A DNA stretch of 13,170 nt from Anaerolineaceae bacterium. Its GTDB lineage: Bacteria; Chloroflexota; Anaerolineae; Anaerolineales; Anaerolineaceae. The notes under the pieces were generated by a model, which saw only the letters and a program-made list of their open reading frames with translations, searched no databases and was not told the origin of the DNA. Location of the stretch: the NCBI GenBank assembly GCA_028714615.1, contig JAQTMA010000035.1, positions 1 to 13,170 of the forward strand, written 5' to 3'. Positions 1 through 6,736 of this stretch are shown here, one piece after another; position 1 is the stretch's first letter, and the number at the start of each line of letters is the position of its first letter. A program made the position numbers and the translations under genes.

Positions 1-113
1 CCGATCAGCGTCACGTTGGCCGCTTTCACCATCGCATCGGCCGCTTCGATCGCACCCACCAACCCCTTGGTCTCGATCATCCCTAACGCAATCATCGCTA
101 TCTCTACGGGCAT
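1..113 (-). CDS. BMC-domain hexameric microcompartment shell protein (EutM/PduA/PduJ-like), 3' part missing
   Basis: Only the first 37 or so residues are in the window; the gene runs off the left edge. The visible N-terminus reads [20 protein letters not shown], then [18 protein letters not shown]. This is the signature start of the single-BMC-domain family (EutM, PduA, PduJ, CsoS1), whose hexamers tile the flat facets of bacterial microcompartments and carry the central metabolite pore. The [14 protein letters not shown] stretch resembles PduJ/PduA as much as EutM, so the exact paralogue cannot be told from this fragment. The N-terminus is several residues longer than in enterobacterial EutM. 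The start is the ATG at 113, preceded by a strong AAGGAGG ribosome-binding site. It lies 26 bp after eutL and is the last visible gene of the eut operon, so its role is very probably the ethanolamine compartment shell. Confidence 0.9.
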   Translation of the reverse strand, partial: MPVEIAMIALGMIETKGLVGAIEAADAMVKAANVTLI

Positions 114-139
114 AGTACTATCCTCCTTCGATTAACTAT

Positions 140-796
140 CTAATATTCTTTTGGATTCTGCGCAACTTCCAGCACCATTTCGCGGAAGGCAATGGCAGCA
201 GACTTACAGGCCGGTTGGTCACCGGTGAGCATGACACCCATGAAATTGGTTTCAGAAGGCGGGGCAGTATAGGAGACAATGCGGACGGCCGCCGCTTTTA
301 ATGCAGCATCCAGCGCCACAACGCCTTCCAATGGGGGAGCGACCAGGTAGGCGATCGGGTCACCCACCGGGATGTTGCACCTTTTCGAGAGGTAAGTCCC
401 CGTGCGCGAAATGAGGTGCGGAAAGAAGGCAATGGAGGCGTCTGCGTTGGCCGAATACCAAAAGGCTTCGTTCCGCATGTAAGCCAGCGCAGCATTCACC
501 CCGGCGCGCACTTCTGCCGGGGTGGAGCCGGCCAGGATCGCTATGATCTCCCCGGAAAGCAGCCCCGAGGAGTGCCTGGCCCCGGCATAGAAGGAATGGG
601 CATAGACCACCTCGACGTCGGCCATTTTGGTGGCTTCGTCGATCGAGACGTAGGTGGCATCGTCGTTATCGGCGGTGATCAGGCCAATCGACCTCTGCTC
701 CGGGCGCAGTTTCAATACTTCGGCCAGGCCGGCATCCACATTGGGGATGATGCGGATGGCGAGCGGGTGCGTTTCAATCGGGTCGAGTACTGCCAT
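140..796 (-). CDS. eutL: Ethanolamine utilization microcompartment shell protein EutL (tandem BMC domain)
   Basis: A 218-residue protein, essentially the same length as E. coli EutL (219). The family carries two circularly permuted BMC domains and forms trimers (pseudohexamers) in the shell of the ethanolamine compartment; crystal structures show a gated central pore and ethanolamine-binding pockets. Recognisable blocks are RSIGLITADNDDATYVSIDEATK (about 35-57), the VEVVYAHSFYAGA segment (about 61-73), SRTGTYLS, GDPIAYLVAPPLE (about 145-157) and the C-terminal PPSETN motif. All match EutL closely. The start is the ATG at 796 with a strong AAGGAGGAG site in the 9-bp gap after the eutC stop. 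It belongs to the eutA-B-C-L-BMC operon. Identification is firm; nothing looks broken. Confidence 0.97.
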   Translation of the reverse strand: MAVLDPIETHPLAIRIIPNVDAGLAEVLKLRPEQRSIGLITADNDDATYVSIDEATKMADVEVVYAHSFYAGARHSSGLLSGEIIAILAGSTPAEVRAGVNAALAYMRNEAFWYSANADASIAFFPHLISRTGTYLSKRCNIPVGDPIAYLVAPPLEGVVALDAALKAAAVRIVSYTAPPSETNFMGVMLTGDQPACKSAAIAFREMVLEVAQNPKEY

Positions 797-805
797 TGCT
801 CCTCC

Positions 806-1792
806 TTATTGGGTGGCCAGCTTGAGCTTTACTCCGGACGCCTGATACTGGATCATCCGCTGAGCGATCTGGAGCACAACAGCGCCGGCTTCCAGGGGGT
901 TCGTGCCGCCATTTTCAAAAATATTACAGACCACGTCGCGATCGGCGTCCGTGTCGCCTGGTTTGGGCCGGAAAGCCAGGTAGGCGCTCATACTCTCGGC
1001 CCGCCCCAGTCCGGGCCGCTCGCCGATCAGCAGCACCACCACGTCCGGCTCGAGCATCGCGCCGATATCGTTCAGCACACCCACCCGGCAATATTTGATA
1101 AAGAAAGGGGCGGCAAAGCTCAACCGGGCAGCCTGCGCGCCTTGCTTGATGACCGGGAGGATATAGCGCAGGTTGGCCTCCACGGCAGCGGCGCTCAGCC
1201 CGTCACCCACGCACACCTGGATGTTCGCTCCGCGTGTACACCTGCCGGCGATGGTCTTTTTCGCCTCAGCGTTGAGCTGGCGACCGAGATCGGGCCGCAA
1301 CAGGTACTCCTGCTTGCCGCCGGTGATGCAGGTCTGCACGGTGAACAAGCCGAACTCATCCAGCAGCTTCTGATCGACATCGCGCAGCAGCGCATCCTGG
1401 GTGACGGCGTGATCCGCCTGGAAGAGCAGCAGCGAGGCCGTGCGGTAGCGTGGCCCGGCGCGCCCCACCCCAATGCGCGCCGGGGTTGAGGCGACCAAGG
1501 CCTGCAGGCTATCCGGTTTGGCGGGGTTTTTCACCCCGGGCTGATAGCGATATTCCGGCGCAGCCGGATCAGGCAGATCGACCTCCAGGGAGCGCCCGCT
1601 GCCGGGCTGTGGGGCTGCCAGCGCCGCCGGCGGCGGAGCAATGACAGGAGCGGAGGGCAGCGCACTGATCTCTACCCGGGGCGGGGGGATGGCTGCCGCA
1701 ACTGAGGTCGCTCTGCCAGCCTGTTGGGCTTTGGCAGCCAGCAACTCCTTGACCACCGCCTCCACAATGGCAGCCACCCTGGCGTCATCCAC
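806..1792 (-). CDS. eutC: Ethanolamine ammonia-lyase small (light) subunit EutC
   Basis: With EutB this forms the adenosylcobalamin-dependent lyase that splits ethanolamine into acetaldehyde and ammonia; the small subunit provides much of the B12-binding surface. The C-terminal two-thirds (about 105-325) has the family blocks GVGRAGPRYRT (108-118), VGDGLSAAAVEAN (195-207), APFFIKYCRVG (228-238) and LLIGERPGLGRAES (254-267). At 328 residues it is longer than E. coli EutC (295). The extra length is an Ala/Pro-rich linker (about 30-80) between the core and an N-terminal amphipathic helix (residues 2-22). That helix resembles the known EutC encapsulation peptide that directs the enzyme into the microcompartment. 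The start is a GTG at 1792 with GAGG 8 bp upstream, inside the end of eutB. The two genes overlap by 8 bp, suggesting translational coupling of subunits needed in equal amounts. Confidence 0.96.
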   Translation of the reverse strand: MDDARVAAIVEAVVKELLAAKAQQAGRATSVAAAIPPPRVEISALPSAPVIAPPPAALAAPQPGSGRSLEVDLPDPAAPEYRYQPGVKNPAKPDSLQALVASTPARIGVGRAGPRYRTASLLLFQADHAVTQDALLRDVDQKLLDEFGLFTVQTCITGGKQEYLLRPDLGRQLNAEAKKTIAGRCTRGANIQVCVGDGLSAAAVEANLRYILPVIKQGAQAARLSFAAPFFIKYCRVGVLNDIGAMLEPDVVVLLIGERPGLGRAESMSAYLAFRPKPGDTDADRDVVCNIFENGGTNPLEAGAVVLQIAQRMIQYQASGVKLKLATQ

Positions 1793-3164
1793 CGGCTTGC
1801 CTCTTCAAGAAAAACGTCGGATCCCCAGCAGAACTCGTAAGCACCCCGTCCTTCATCAAGCCCAGGCCTTCCAGCCATCCCTCGAACTCGGGCGCCGGAC
1901 GCCGTTGCAAGGTTTGACGCAGCGCGGCAGTATCGTGGAAAGAAGTGGACTGGTAGGAGAGCATGGAGTCGTCGCCCATCGGCACACCCATGAAGTAATT
2001 GCACCCGGCAGCCGCCAGCATGACGGCCAGGTTCTCGATGGCATTCTGGTCGGCGCGGGCGTGATTGGTATAACAGGCGTCACAGCCCATGGGGATGCCG
2101 GCCAACTTGCCCATGAAGTGGTCCTCCAGGCCGGCGCGCTGGATCTGGCGGGCGTCGTACAGGTATTCAGGGCCGATAAAGCCGACCACCGTGTTGACCT
2201 GGTAGGGATTATACCGCCGGGCCAGGCCGTAATTGCGCGCCTCCAGGGTGAGCTGGTCCCAGCCGTTATGTGCGCCGGCAGAGAGCGCGGAACCCTGCCC
2301 GGTCTCGAAGTACATGAAGGACGGTCCGGCCGGGAAGCAATACTTTCTGGCCAGGTTGTAGGCCTCGTCCAGCATCCCCACCGAGATGCCGAAGGATTCG
2401 TTGCCTTTTTGCGATCCGCTGATCGATTGAAAAACCAGCCCGACTGGGGAGCCCGACTGCAGGCACTTCATCTGGGTGGTGACGTGCGCCAGCACGCAGT
2501 TCTGGGTGGGAATGCGCCAGGTCTGGATGATGTCGTAGGTCAAATCCAGCAGGCGGGCTACCGAAGCGTAGCTGTCGTCTGCCGGGTTAATACCGATCAC
2601 AGAATCGCCCGAGCCGTAGGACAAGCCTTCGTAGATTTCGGCGCGGATACCTTCCGGGGAATCGGTCGGATGGTTGGGTTGGTTGCGGCTGGAGAGCGTG
2701 CCCGGCAGGCCGATGGTGTTGTTGCAGTGAGCGCTCACCGGCATCTTGCTGGCGGCGTAGATGAGGTCCAGGTTCGACATCAGCTTGGTTACCGCGGCAA
2801 CCATCTCGGCCGTCAGGCCGTTCGAAACGCGCCGGATCATCCCGCCCGTGGTGACGTCTGCCAGAAGCCACTCGCGGAATTCGCCGACCGTCCAATCTTT
2901 GATCTCGGTATATATGGTCTCGTTGACCGCATCCTGGATCACGCGGGTAACCTCGTCTTGTTCATACGGGACAGCCGGGGACTCGCGCAAAGCCCACAAC
3001 GGTACAGCCGCCAGTACCAGCCGGGCAGCAACGCGCTCGGCGGTCGTTTCGGCCGCCACCCCAGCCAGGTGGTCACCGGACTTTTCCTCATTGGCCTTGC
3101 CCATCAGGATGCGCAGGTCCGGAAACTCGTAGGTTTTCCCAAACAACTTGGTTCTCAGGAGCAA
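1785..3164 (-). CDS. eutB: Ethanolamine ammonia-lyase large (heavy, catalytic) subunit EutB
   Basis: Catalytic TIM-barrel subunit of the B12-dependent ethanolamine ammonia-lyase. It is 459 residues, against 453 in E. coli, and aligns without gaps through the active site. Residues known from the E. coli enzyme fall at identical positions: R160 and Q162 in the SSRNQPN segment, N193 in GINP, E287 in MYFETGQGSALSAG, and D362 in MGCDACYTNHA. The enzyme should therefore be active. Other conserved blocks are IYEGLSYGSGDSVIG (177-191), LAHVTTQ (225-231) and VNTVVGFIGPEYLY (323-336). The start is a TTG codon at 3164, supported by GGGAAGG 6 bp upstream and by alignment of LLRTKLFGKTYEF with the E. coli N-terminus. 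It lies 19 bp after eutA and overlaps eutC by 8 bp. The product reacts to acetaldehyde plus ammonia, normally inside the microcompartment. Confidence 0.98.
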   Translation of the reverse strand: MLLRTKLFGKTYEFPDLRILMGKANEEKSGDHLAGVAAETTAERVAARLVLAAVPLWALRESPAVPYEQDEVTRVIQDAVNETIYTEIKDWTVGEFREWLLADVTTGGMIRRVSNGLTAEMVAAVTKLMSNLDLIYAASKMPVSAHCNNTIGLPGTLSSRNQPNHPTDSPEGIRAEIYEGLSYGSGDSVIGINPADDSYASVARLLDLTYDIIQTWRIPTQNCVLAHVTTQMKCLQSGSPVGLVFQSISGSQKGNESFGISVGMLDEAYNLARKYCFPAGPSFMYFETGQGSALSAGAHNGWDQLTLEARNYGLARRYNPYQVNTVVGFIGPEYLYDARQIQRAGLEDHFMGKLAGIPMGCDACYTNHARADQNAIENLAVMLAAAGCNYFMGVPMGDDSMLSYQSTSFHDTAALRQTLQRRPAPEFEGWLEGLGLMKDGVLTSSAGDPTFFLKRQAGG

Positions 3165-3183
3165 GACGAACCTTCCCGGTGAA

Positions 3184-4641
3184 TCAATGGTAGAAAATCA
3201 ACGTTTTCACGTTGACCGGAACCACGCGCCCTTCCATGAGCGGGGCGCCGATATCGACGTAATCACCTTCTTCCAGGCCCACCTGGTCAACCACCAGTAA
3301 GGATCGAGCCGGCGCCATGCCCTTTATCGTCTGGCCGAGGGCCCGGGCATAATCGCGTTCGATCATCACGATAAGGGGACGGCCGGCCGGGAGAGTAAGT
3401 GAGGAGAAACGTACCAGCCCTTCGGCCAATTGTCTTAATGTATTGTAGTCGAGGGAGCGATCGAAATCAATCGCGAGGGCAAAGTTGTCTCGGGCGGGGT
3501 CCAGGTCCCAACGTCGCAAGGCATCCGAGCAGGCGGCTGCCAGGCGCTCGGGATCGAGCAGCGCCCCCAGCGAGTCTCCGGGGAAGGCCGGCCGGACGAC
3601 GGGGAGATTGCGCAGCGGTAAAAGATCACGCTCAGCCCAGATCGTCGAGCCGGAGAGGGTCACGGTTTGCGAGCTGGCGCCCAGCACAGTGGCCCGCAGG
3701 GTCTCGGCCGGCCGGACCACCTCATAGGCGGCGATGACCGGGTTTTGGCGCAGGCTTTCGGCCAGCAAAGGCCCCAGGTCGTCGTGGATGGTGGCGTCCG
3801 CCAGGCTGAAGATGGGCAAAGGCTGGTAGTAGTAATGCCCGATGCCGCCGGAGAACATCAGGATGGTATCTCTGGCGGAGATGGCAGCCGGCGGGGTGAG
3901 GTAGAGCTGGGCTGCCAGCGGAGAGGTGCTTCCCTCGATCAGCTCGACAGTCAGGCCGGCCATGCGGTCCGTGAAGCGACGCGCGCCGGCCAAAGAAGGG
4001 ATATCACCGAGGTTCCATGCGAGGTCGAGATCGCGCAGAATGGTGCGGGCCGGATGGGCCATATGCCGGATCAGGCCGGTGGCATGTTCGATCTCGATAA
4101 TGCGCCCGCCGAAATTCATGGCCGCGGCCGCGATCAATTTGCCGGCGTGGAACGTGGCGGTATTGGCGCTGCCGCCGCCGAGATCGACGTTGGTTACTTT
4201 GCAGAAGTGCTTTTGCGAGTACTGGGCCGCCCCCGCGCCGCGCCCGGCGATCATCGATTCCAGGTGGGGGCCCGCCACGGTGACGACGAACTCGCCGGCC
4301 ATGCCGCCCAGCGCCTGCAAGATCTCGTCGGCGTTCTTTTTCTTGGCCGTTTCCCCGGTGATGATCACCGCCCCGGTCGCGACGTCTTTTGGGTCGATCC
4401 CGGCGGCCCGGTATTCACGCTGTACGATCGCCATCAGGCGCGGCACGTCGATCGTTTCTCGATCGGCCAATGGGGTAAATACGATGGGGGATTGGTACAA
4501 AACGGCCTTCTCAGCGATGCCAATGCGCGGAATCTGGCCGGGCCTGGCCGTGTCGGCCAGGGTCAGGCGGGAAAAGACGAGCTGGGTGGTCGTTGTTCCG
4601 ACGTCAATTCCTACCGAAAGCATGGAGCGAAGGTCGGGCAT
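3184..4641 (-). CDS. eutA: Ethanolamine ammonia-lyase reactivating factor EutA
   Basis: EutA is a chaperone-like ATPase that exchanges damaged cobalamin for intact adenosylcobalamin in EutBC. The protein is about 485 residues (E. coli 467). It shows actin/Hsp70-type nucleotide-binding motifs: the first phosphate loop MLSVGIDVGTTTTQLVFSRL near the N-terminus, the second phosphate motif VDLGGGSANTATF around residue 150, and an adenosine-site FSGGIGHYY motif in the second half. IITGETAKKKNA and AGPHLESMIAGRGAGA are EutA hallmarks. The open frame extends upstream to 4794, but the extra 51 residues do not resemble EutA and would cover the promoter. I chose ATG 4641 (MPDLRSMLSVG), preceded by GAAAGG at 4 bp; ATG 4623 is an alternative. 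It is the first gene of the minus-strand eut operon. Confidence 0.94.
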   Translation of the reverse strand: MPDLRSMLSVGIDVGTTTTQLVFSRLTLADTARPGQIPRIGIAEKAVLYQSPIVFTPLADRETIDVPRLMAIVQREYRAAGIDPKDVATGAVIITGETAKKKNADEILQALGGMAGEFVVTVAGPHLESMIAGRGAGAAQYSQKHFCKVTNVDLGGGSANTATFHAGKLIAAAAMNFGGRIIEIEHATGLIRHMAHPARTILRDLDLAWNLGDIPSLAGARRFTDRMAGLTVELIEGSTSPLAAQLYLTPPAAISARDTILMFSGGIGHYYYQPLPIFSLADATIHDDLGPLLAESLRQNPVIAAYEVVRPAETLRATVLGASSQTVTLSGSTIWAERDLLPLRNLPVVRPAFPGDSLGALLDPERLAAACSDALRRWDLDPARDNFALAIDFDRSLDYNTLRQLAEGLVRFSSLTLPAGRPLIVMIERDYARALGQTIKGMAPARSLLVVDQVGLEEGDYVDIGAPLMEGRVVPVNVKTLIFYH

Positions 4642-4849
4642 GCTGCCTTTCGGGTGGCGCGTCCTGAGTGGGAAGAGCACGGCAAACGATTGGAGACCTT
4701 TATGGTCTCTACTCGCTTCCATTTTACCGTACAACAACCAAACAAGCGGGAGGCAATTCCTATTGCGCCAAAACCAGCCCGTTTTGCGATACAATAGGCT
4801 TTACCGGATATGTACTGCATCACGCATACGGCATGAGTGCGGAAAGCCT
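4642..4849. promoter_or_regulatory. Divergent eutA / response-regulator promoter region with a 17-bp palindrome
   Basis: This 208-bp gap lies between the two divergent start codons and must hold promoters for both directions. For the minus strand, TAAAAT (complement of 4721-4726) is a plausible -10 for eutA, without a convincing -35. For the plus strand, TACAAT at 4790-4795 is a plausible -10 for the regulator-surE pair, again with a weak -35. A palindrome, GAGACC-TTTAT-GGTCTC (4693-4709), lies just downstream of the proposed eutA transcription start, where an operator or a leader hairpin would sit. The box calls rest on similarity to sigma-70 consensus and are tentative. I see no paired antiterminator hairpins of the type used by EutV in Firmicutes. 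Confidence 0.45.
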
Positions 4850-5281
4850 ATGGAAACCATTACGGTCATCTTAGCAGAAGACAATGCACACATGAGAAGG
4901 TACCTGGAGAGGTTCCTGGGGGATGCTCCGGAGATCGTCCTGCTGACATCCGTCACCCGGGGTGATGAAGCATTGAAGCAGGCCCAGGAACACTGCCCGG
5001 ATGTGTTGATTCTGGACGCGGAGATGCCCGGGATGGACGGCCCGGATGTGGCCTTTGCCCTCTCCGAGTGCCAATCCCCGGTGAAAATATTATTAATCAG
5101 CGCCCACAACAATCCTGCCTATATCCAGGGTTTGTTGCGCCAGAGAAGCTGGAGCTACGTAGATAAATATGAAGCCCACCTGGTGCTCGCTTCCGCTGTA
5201 CGACGGATTGCCCAGGGTGAACACGGGCATTTCAGAGCCTCAGCACAAGAGAGCTTGTTGTTTGCAAAGGAAGACCGGTAG
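4850..5281 (+). CDS. Stand-alone response regulator receiver domain, NarL/LuxR-type without output domain
   Basis: A 143-residue protein consisting of one CheY-like receiver domain. The acidic pair is E10-D11 (ILAEDN), the phosphoacceptor is D56 (VLILDAEMPGMDG), the switch serine is S84 (LLISAHNN) and the conserved lysine is K106 (YVDKYEA). All receiver residues are intact. The end of the domain (AVRRIAQGEHGHF) looks like the linker that precedes the LuxR-type helix-turn-helix in NarL-family regulators, but the protein stops about 15 residues later with no DNA-binding domain. The start is ATG 4850, preceded by GGAAAG; the open frame continues upstream, but that part is only the antisense of eutA. 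surE follows after 2 bp. It is divergent from the eut operon, though a regulatory link to it is conjecture. No sensor kinase is in the window. Confidence 0.85.
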   Translation: METITVILAEDNAHMRRYLERFLGDAPEIVLLTSVTRGDEALKQAQEHCPDVLILDAEMPGMDGPDVAFALSECQSPVKILLISAHNNPAYIQGLLRQRSWSYVDKYEAHLVLASAVRRIAQGEHGHFRASAQESLLFAKEDR

Positions 5282-5283
5282 GG

Positions 5284-6096
5284 ATGACAGCCGATAAATT
5301 TCAGATTTTACTCACCAACGATGATGGCATCCAATCACCTGGCTTGTGGGCTGCGGCGGAAGCCCTTTCCGGATTGGGTTTTGTGACCGTGGCGGCGCCA
5401 CGGGAACAGTCCTCCGGCGCGGGGCGCGGCCTGCCCAGCACATCGGATGGCATCATCCGGGCGCTCAAGCTGCGCGTCCACGACAAAGATTGGACGGTTT
5501 ATTCCGTCGGGGGCACCCCCGCCCAGGCGGTGCAGCACGCCATCTTCGAGATCATGCCGCGCCGACCCGACCTGGTGGTCTCGGGCATCAACTATGGGGA
5601 GAACGTGGGCAGCGGCGTGACCATCTCCGGAACCGTCGGGGCGGCATTGGAAGGCGCCGCGCTGGGAGTGCCCGGACTGGCGATGTCGCTGGAAACCACC
5701 ATCGACCATCATTCCGACTTATCCCTGGATGTCGATTTCTCGGTAGCCGGCTATTTCACCCGCTTTTTTGGCCAGATCTTACTCGAGAAGCGTCTGCCTT
5801 TCGACGTAGACGTGCTCAAGGTGGACGTGCCCGCCGGGGCCACCCCAGAGACTCCCTGGGAAATCACGCGGGTGGCCCGGCATAGTTACTATCGGCTGAT
5901 GCGGCCAACCCGCACGGACTGGGAGCAGGCGGGTCGTATCGGCTACCAGATGGCCGAGCTCGATCCGGCGGACGTGCTGCCCGATTCGGACGTGTATGCC
6001 CTGCGTTTCAAGAAAGTGGTCTCCGTCACGCCGTTGAGCCTGGACCTGACCTCGCGCGTTGAGTTTGGGGAGCTGGACCGGTACTTAAGGGAATAG
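5284..6096 (+). CDS. surE: 5'/3'-nucleotidase SurE
   Basis: SurE is a metal-dependent phosphatase that removes phosphate from nucleoside 5'- and 3'-monophosphates; in many bacteria it is linked to stationary-phase survival. The 270-residue protein has the N-terminal ILLTNDDGIQSPGL motif with metal ligands D13 and D14, the loop APREQSSGAG with the conserved serine (S44), and the signature VVSGINYGENVG (98-109, N103) followed by SGTVGAALEGAALGVPGLAMS. The usual 'D-R-N-x-S-G' loop is read here as R-E-Q-S-S-G, a mild variation. The ATG at 5284 is 2 bp after the stop of the response regulator, so the two genes are almost certainly co-transcribed and probably translationally coupled. Length and motifs indicate an intact enzyme. 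Confidence 0.96.
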   Translation: MTADKFQILLTNDDGIQSPGLWAAAEALSGLGFVTVAAPREQSSGAGRGLPSTSDGIIRALKLRVHDKDWTVYSVGGTPAQAVQHAIFEIMPRRPDLVVSGINYGENVGSGVTISGTVGAALEGAALGVPGLAMSLETTIDHHSDLSLDVDFSVAGYFTRFFGQILLEKRLPFDVDVLKVDVPAGATPETPWEITRVARHSYYRLMRPTRTDWEQAGRIGYQMAELDPADVLPDSDVYALRFKKVVSVTPLSLDLTSRVEFGELDRYLRE

Positions 6097-6150
6097 TCGT
6101 TCGCCATTTCGGAGCTTGTCTCGCTGCTTTTTCCACAATCGAGGTGTCGC

Positions 6151-6690
6151 ATGAGCGTCCAGCCAGTCTTACGAGCCTTCCCCACGCCGGGTAGCAACCT
6201 CGCCAGGCTGCTCTCGGATGCGGAGTTCCGCCGCACGTTCCACGCCCGGCTCAAAACCTATAACCCATTCATCGTCGCGTTCTACCGCATCGGGCTGCTG
6301 CCACTGTTTGGGGCGGCGCGCACCGTCATGCTGCTCGCTACGCGCGGCCGGAGCAGCGGGAAAACCCGACTCGTTCCGATCGGGTATTTCCGCATTGGCG
6401 GCGTGCCGTATATCTTCTCCGCCTGGGGGAAGGGTGCGAGCTGGTATAAAAACCTGATCGCCCACCCCGACGACGTCAGCATTCAGATTGGGCTGCGCAG
6501 GATGCCCGTGCGCGCCGAGGTGCTGGAGGACCCCGCCGAGATTCAACGGACGGTGGAGCAGCTCGTCCGCGAGTCGCCGAAGGATGCACATACCCTATTT
6601 GGCTGGGAGCCGGAGCGCGACCGCATCGAGCAGGCGGATTTCTCGGCGATCATCCAGAACGTGCTGCTCGTCCGATTGGTGGAGAAGTAA
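6151..6690 (+). CDS. Deazaflavin (F420)-dependent nitroreductase-family protein (DUF385)
   Basis: A 179-residue protein of the split beta-barrel family that includes mycobacterial Ddn and other F420H2-dependent quinone or nitro reductases. The diagnostic segments are MLLATRGRSSGKTRLVPIGY (60-79) and GASWYKNLIAHPDDVSIQIG (95-114), which match the phosphate- and cofactor-binding core of the family. Enzymes of this kind use F420, or in some branches other flavins or haem, to reduce quinones, nitro compounds or unsaturated substrates. The substrate cannot be inferred. The start is ATG 6151, preceded by GAGGT at 6 bp. It follows surE by 54 bp on the same strand, so co-transcription is possible but not certain, and it converges on ychF across a large hairpin. 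No F420-biosynthesis gene is in the window, so the cofactor is inferred from family membership only. Confidence 0.87.
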   Translation: MSVQPVLRAFPTPGSNLARLLSDAEFRRTFHARLKTYNPFIVAFYRIGLLPLFGAARTVMLLATRGRSSGKTRLVPIGYFRIGGVPYIFSAWGKGASWYKNLIAHPDDVSIQIGLRRMPVRAEVLEDPAEIQRTVEQLVRESPKDAHTLFGWEPERDRIEQADFSAIIQNVLLVRLVEK

Positions 6691-6736
6691 GAGGAACACT
6701 CTTCGCAGGTATCCCACGCAACTGCTCCTCTCCCGT

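Noticed and set aside
416..1489. 357-residue plus-strand open frame opposite eutL and eutC
   Set aside because: It is the antisense of firmly identified eutL/eutC; composition is that of a GC-rich shadow frame and no domain is recognisable.
1641..3182. 513-residue plus-strand open frame opposite eutB
   Set aside because: It lies entirely antisense to eutB, whose catalytic residues are conserved; the frame resembles no known protein.
4642..4794. 51-residue N-terminal extension of EutA
   Set aside because: The extension has no similarity to EutA and would consume the promoter region; ATG 4641 has a good ribosome-binding site next to the conserved start.
3667..4797. 376-residue plus-strand open frame opposite eutA
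   Set aside because: Antisense of eutA in a high-GC region where long shadow frames are expected.
3926..4849. N-terminal extension of the response regulator by about 300 residues
   Set aside because: The frame is open, but the extra part is antisense to eutA and the promoter gap. The receiver domain begins naturally at ATG 4850 with a ribosome-binding site.
4642..4849. Adenosylcobalamin riboswitch in the eutA leader
   Set aside because: The leader from the proposed start to eutA is only about 70 nt and shows no B12-box-like conserved core, which is too short for that riboswitch class.
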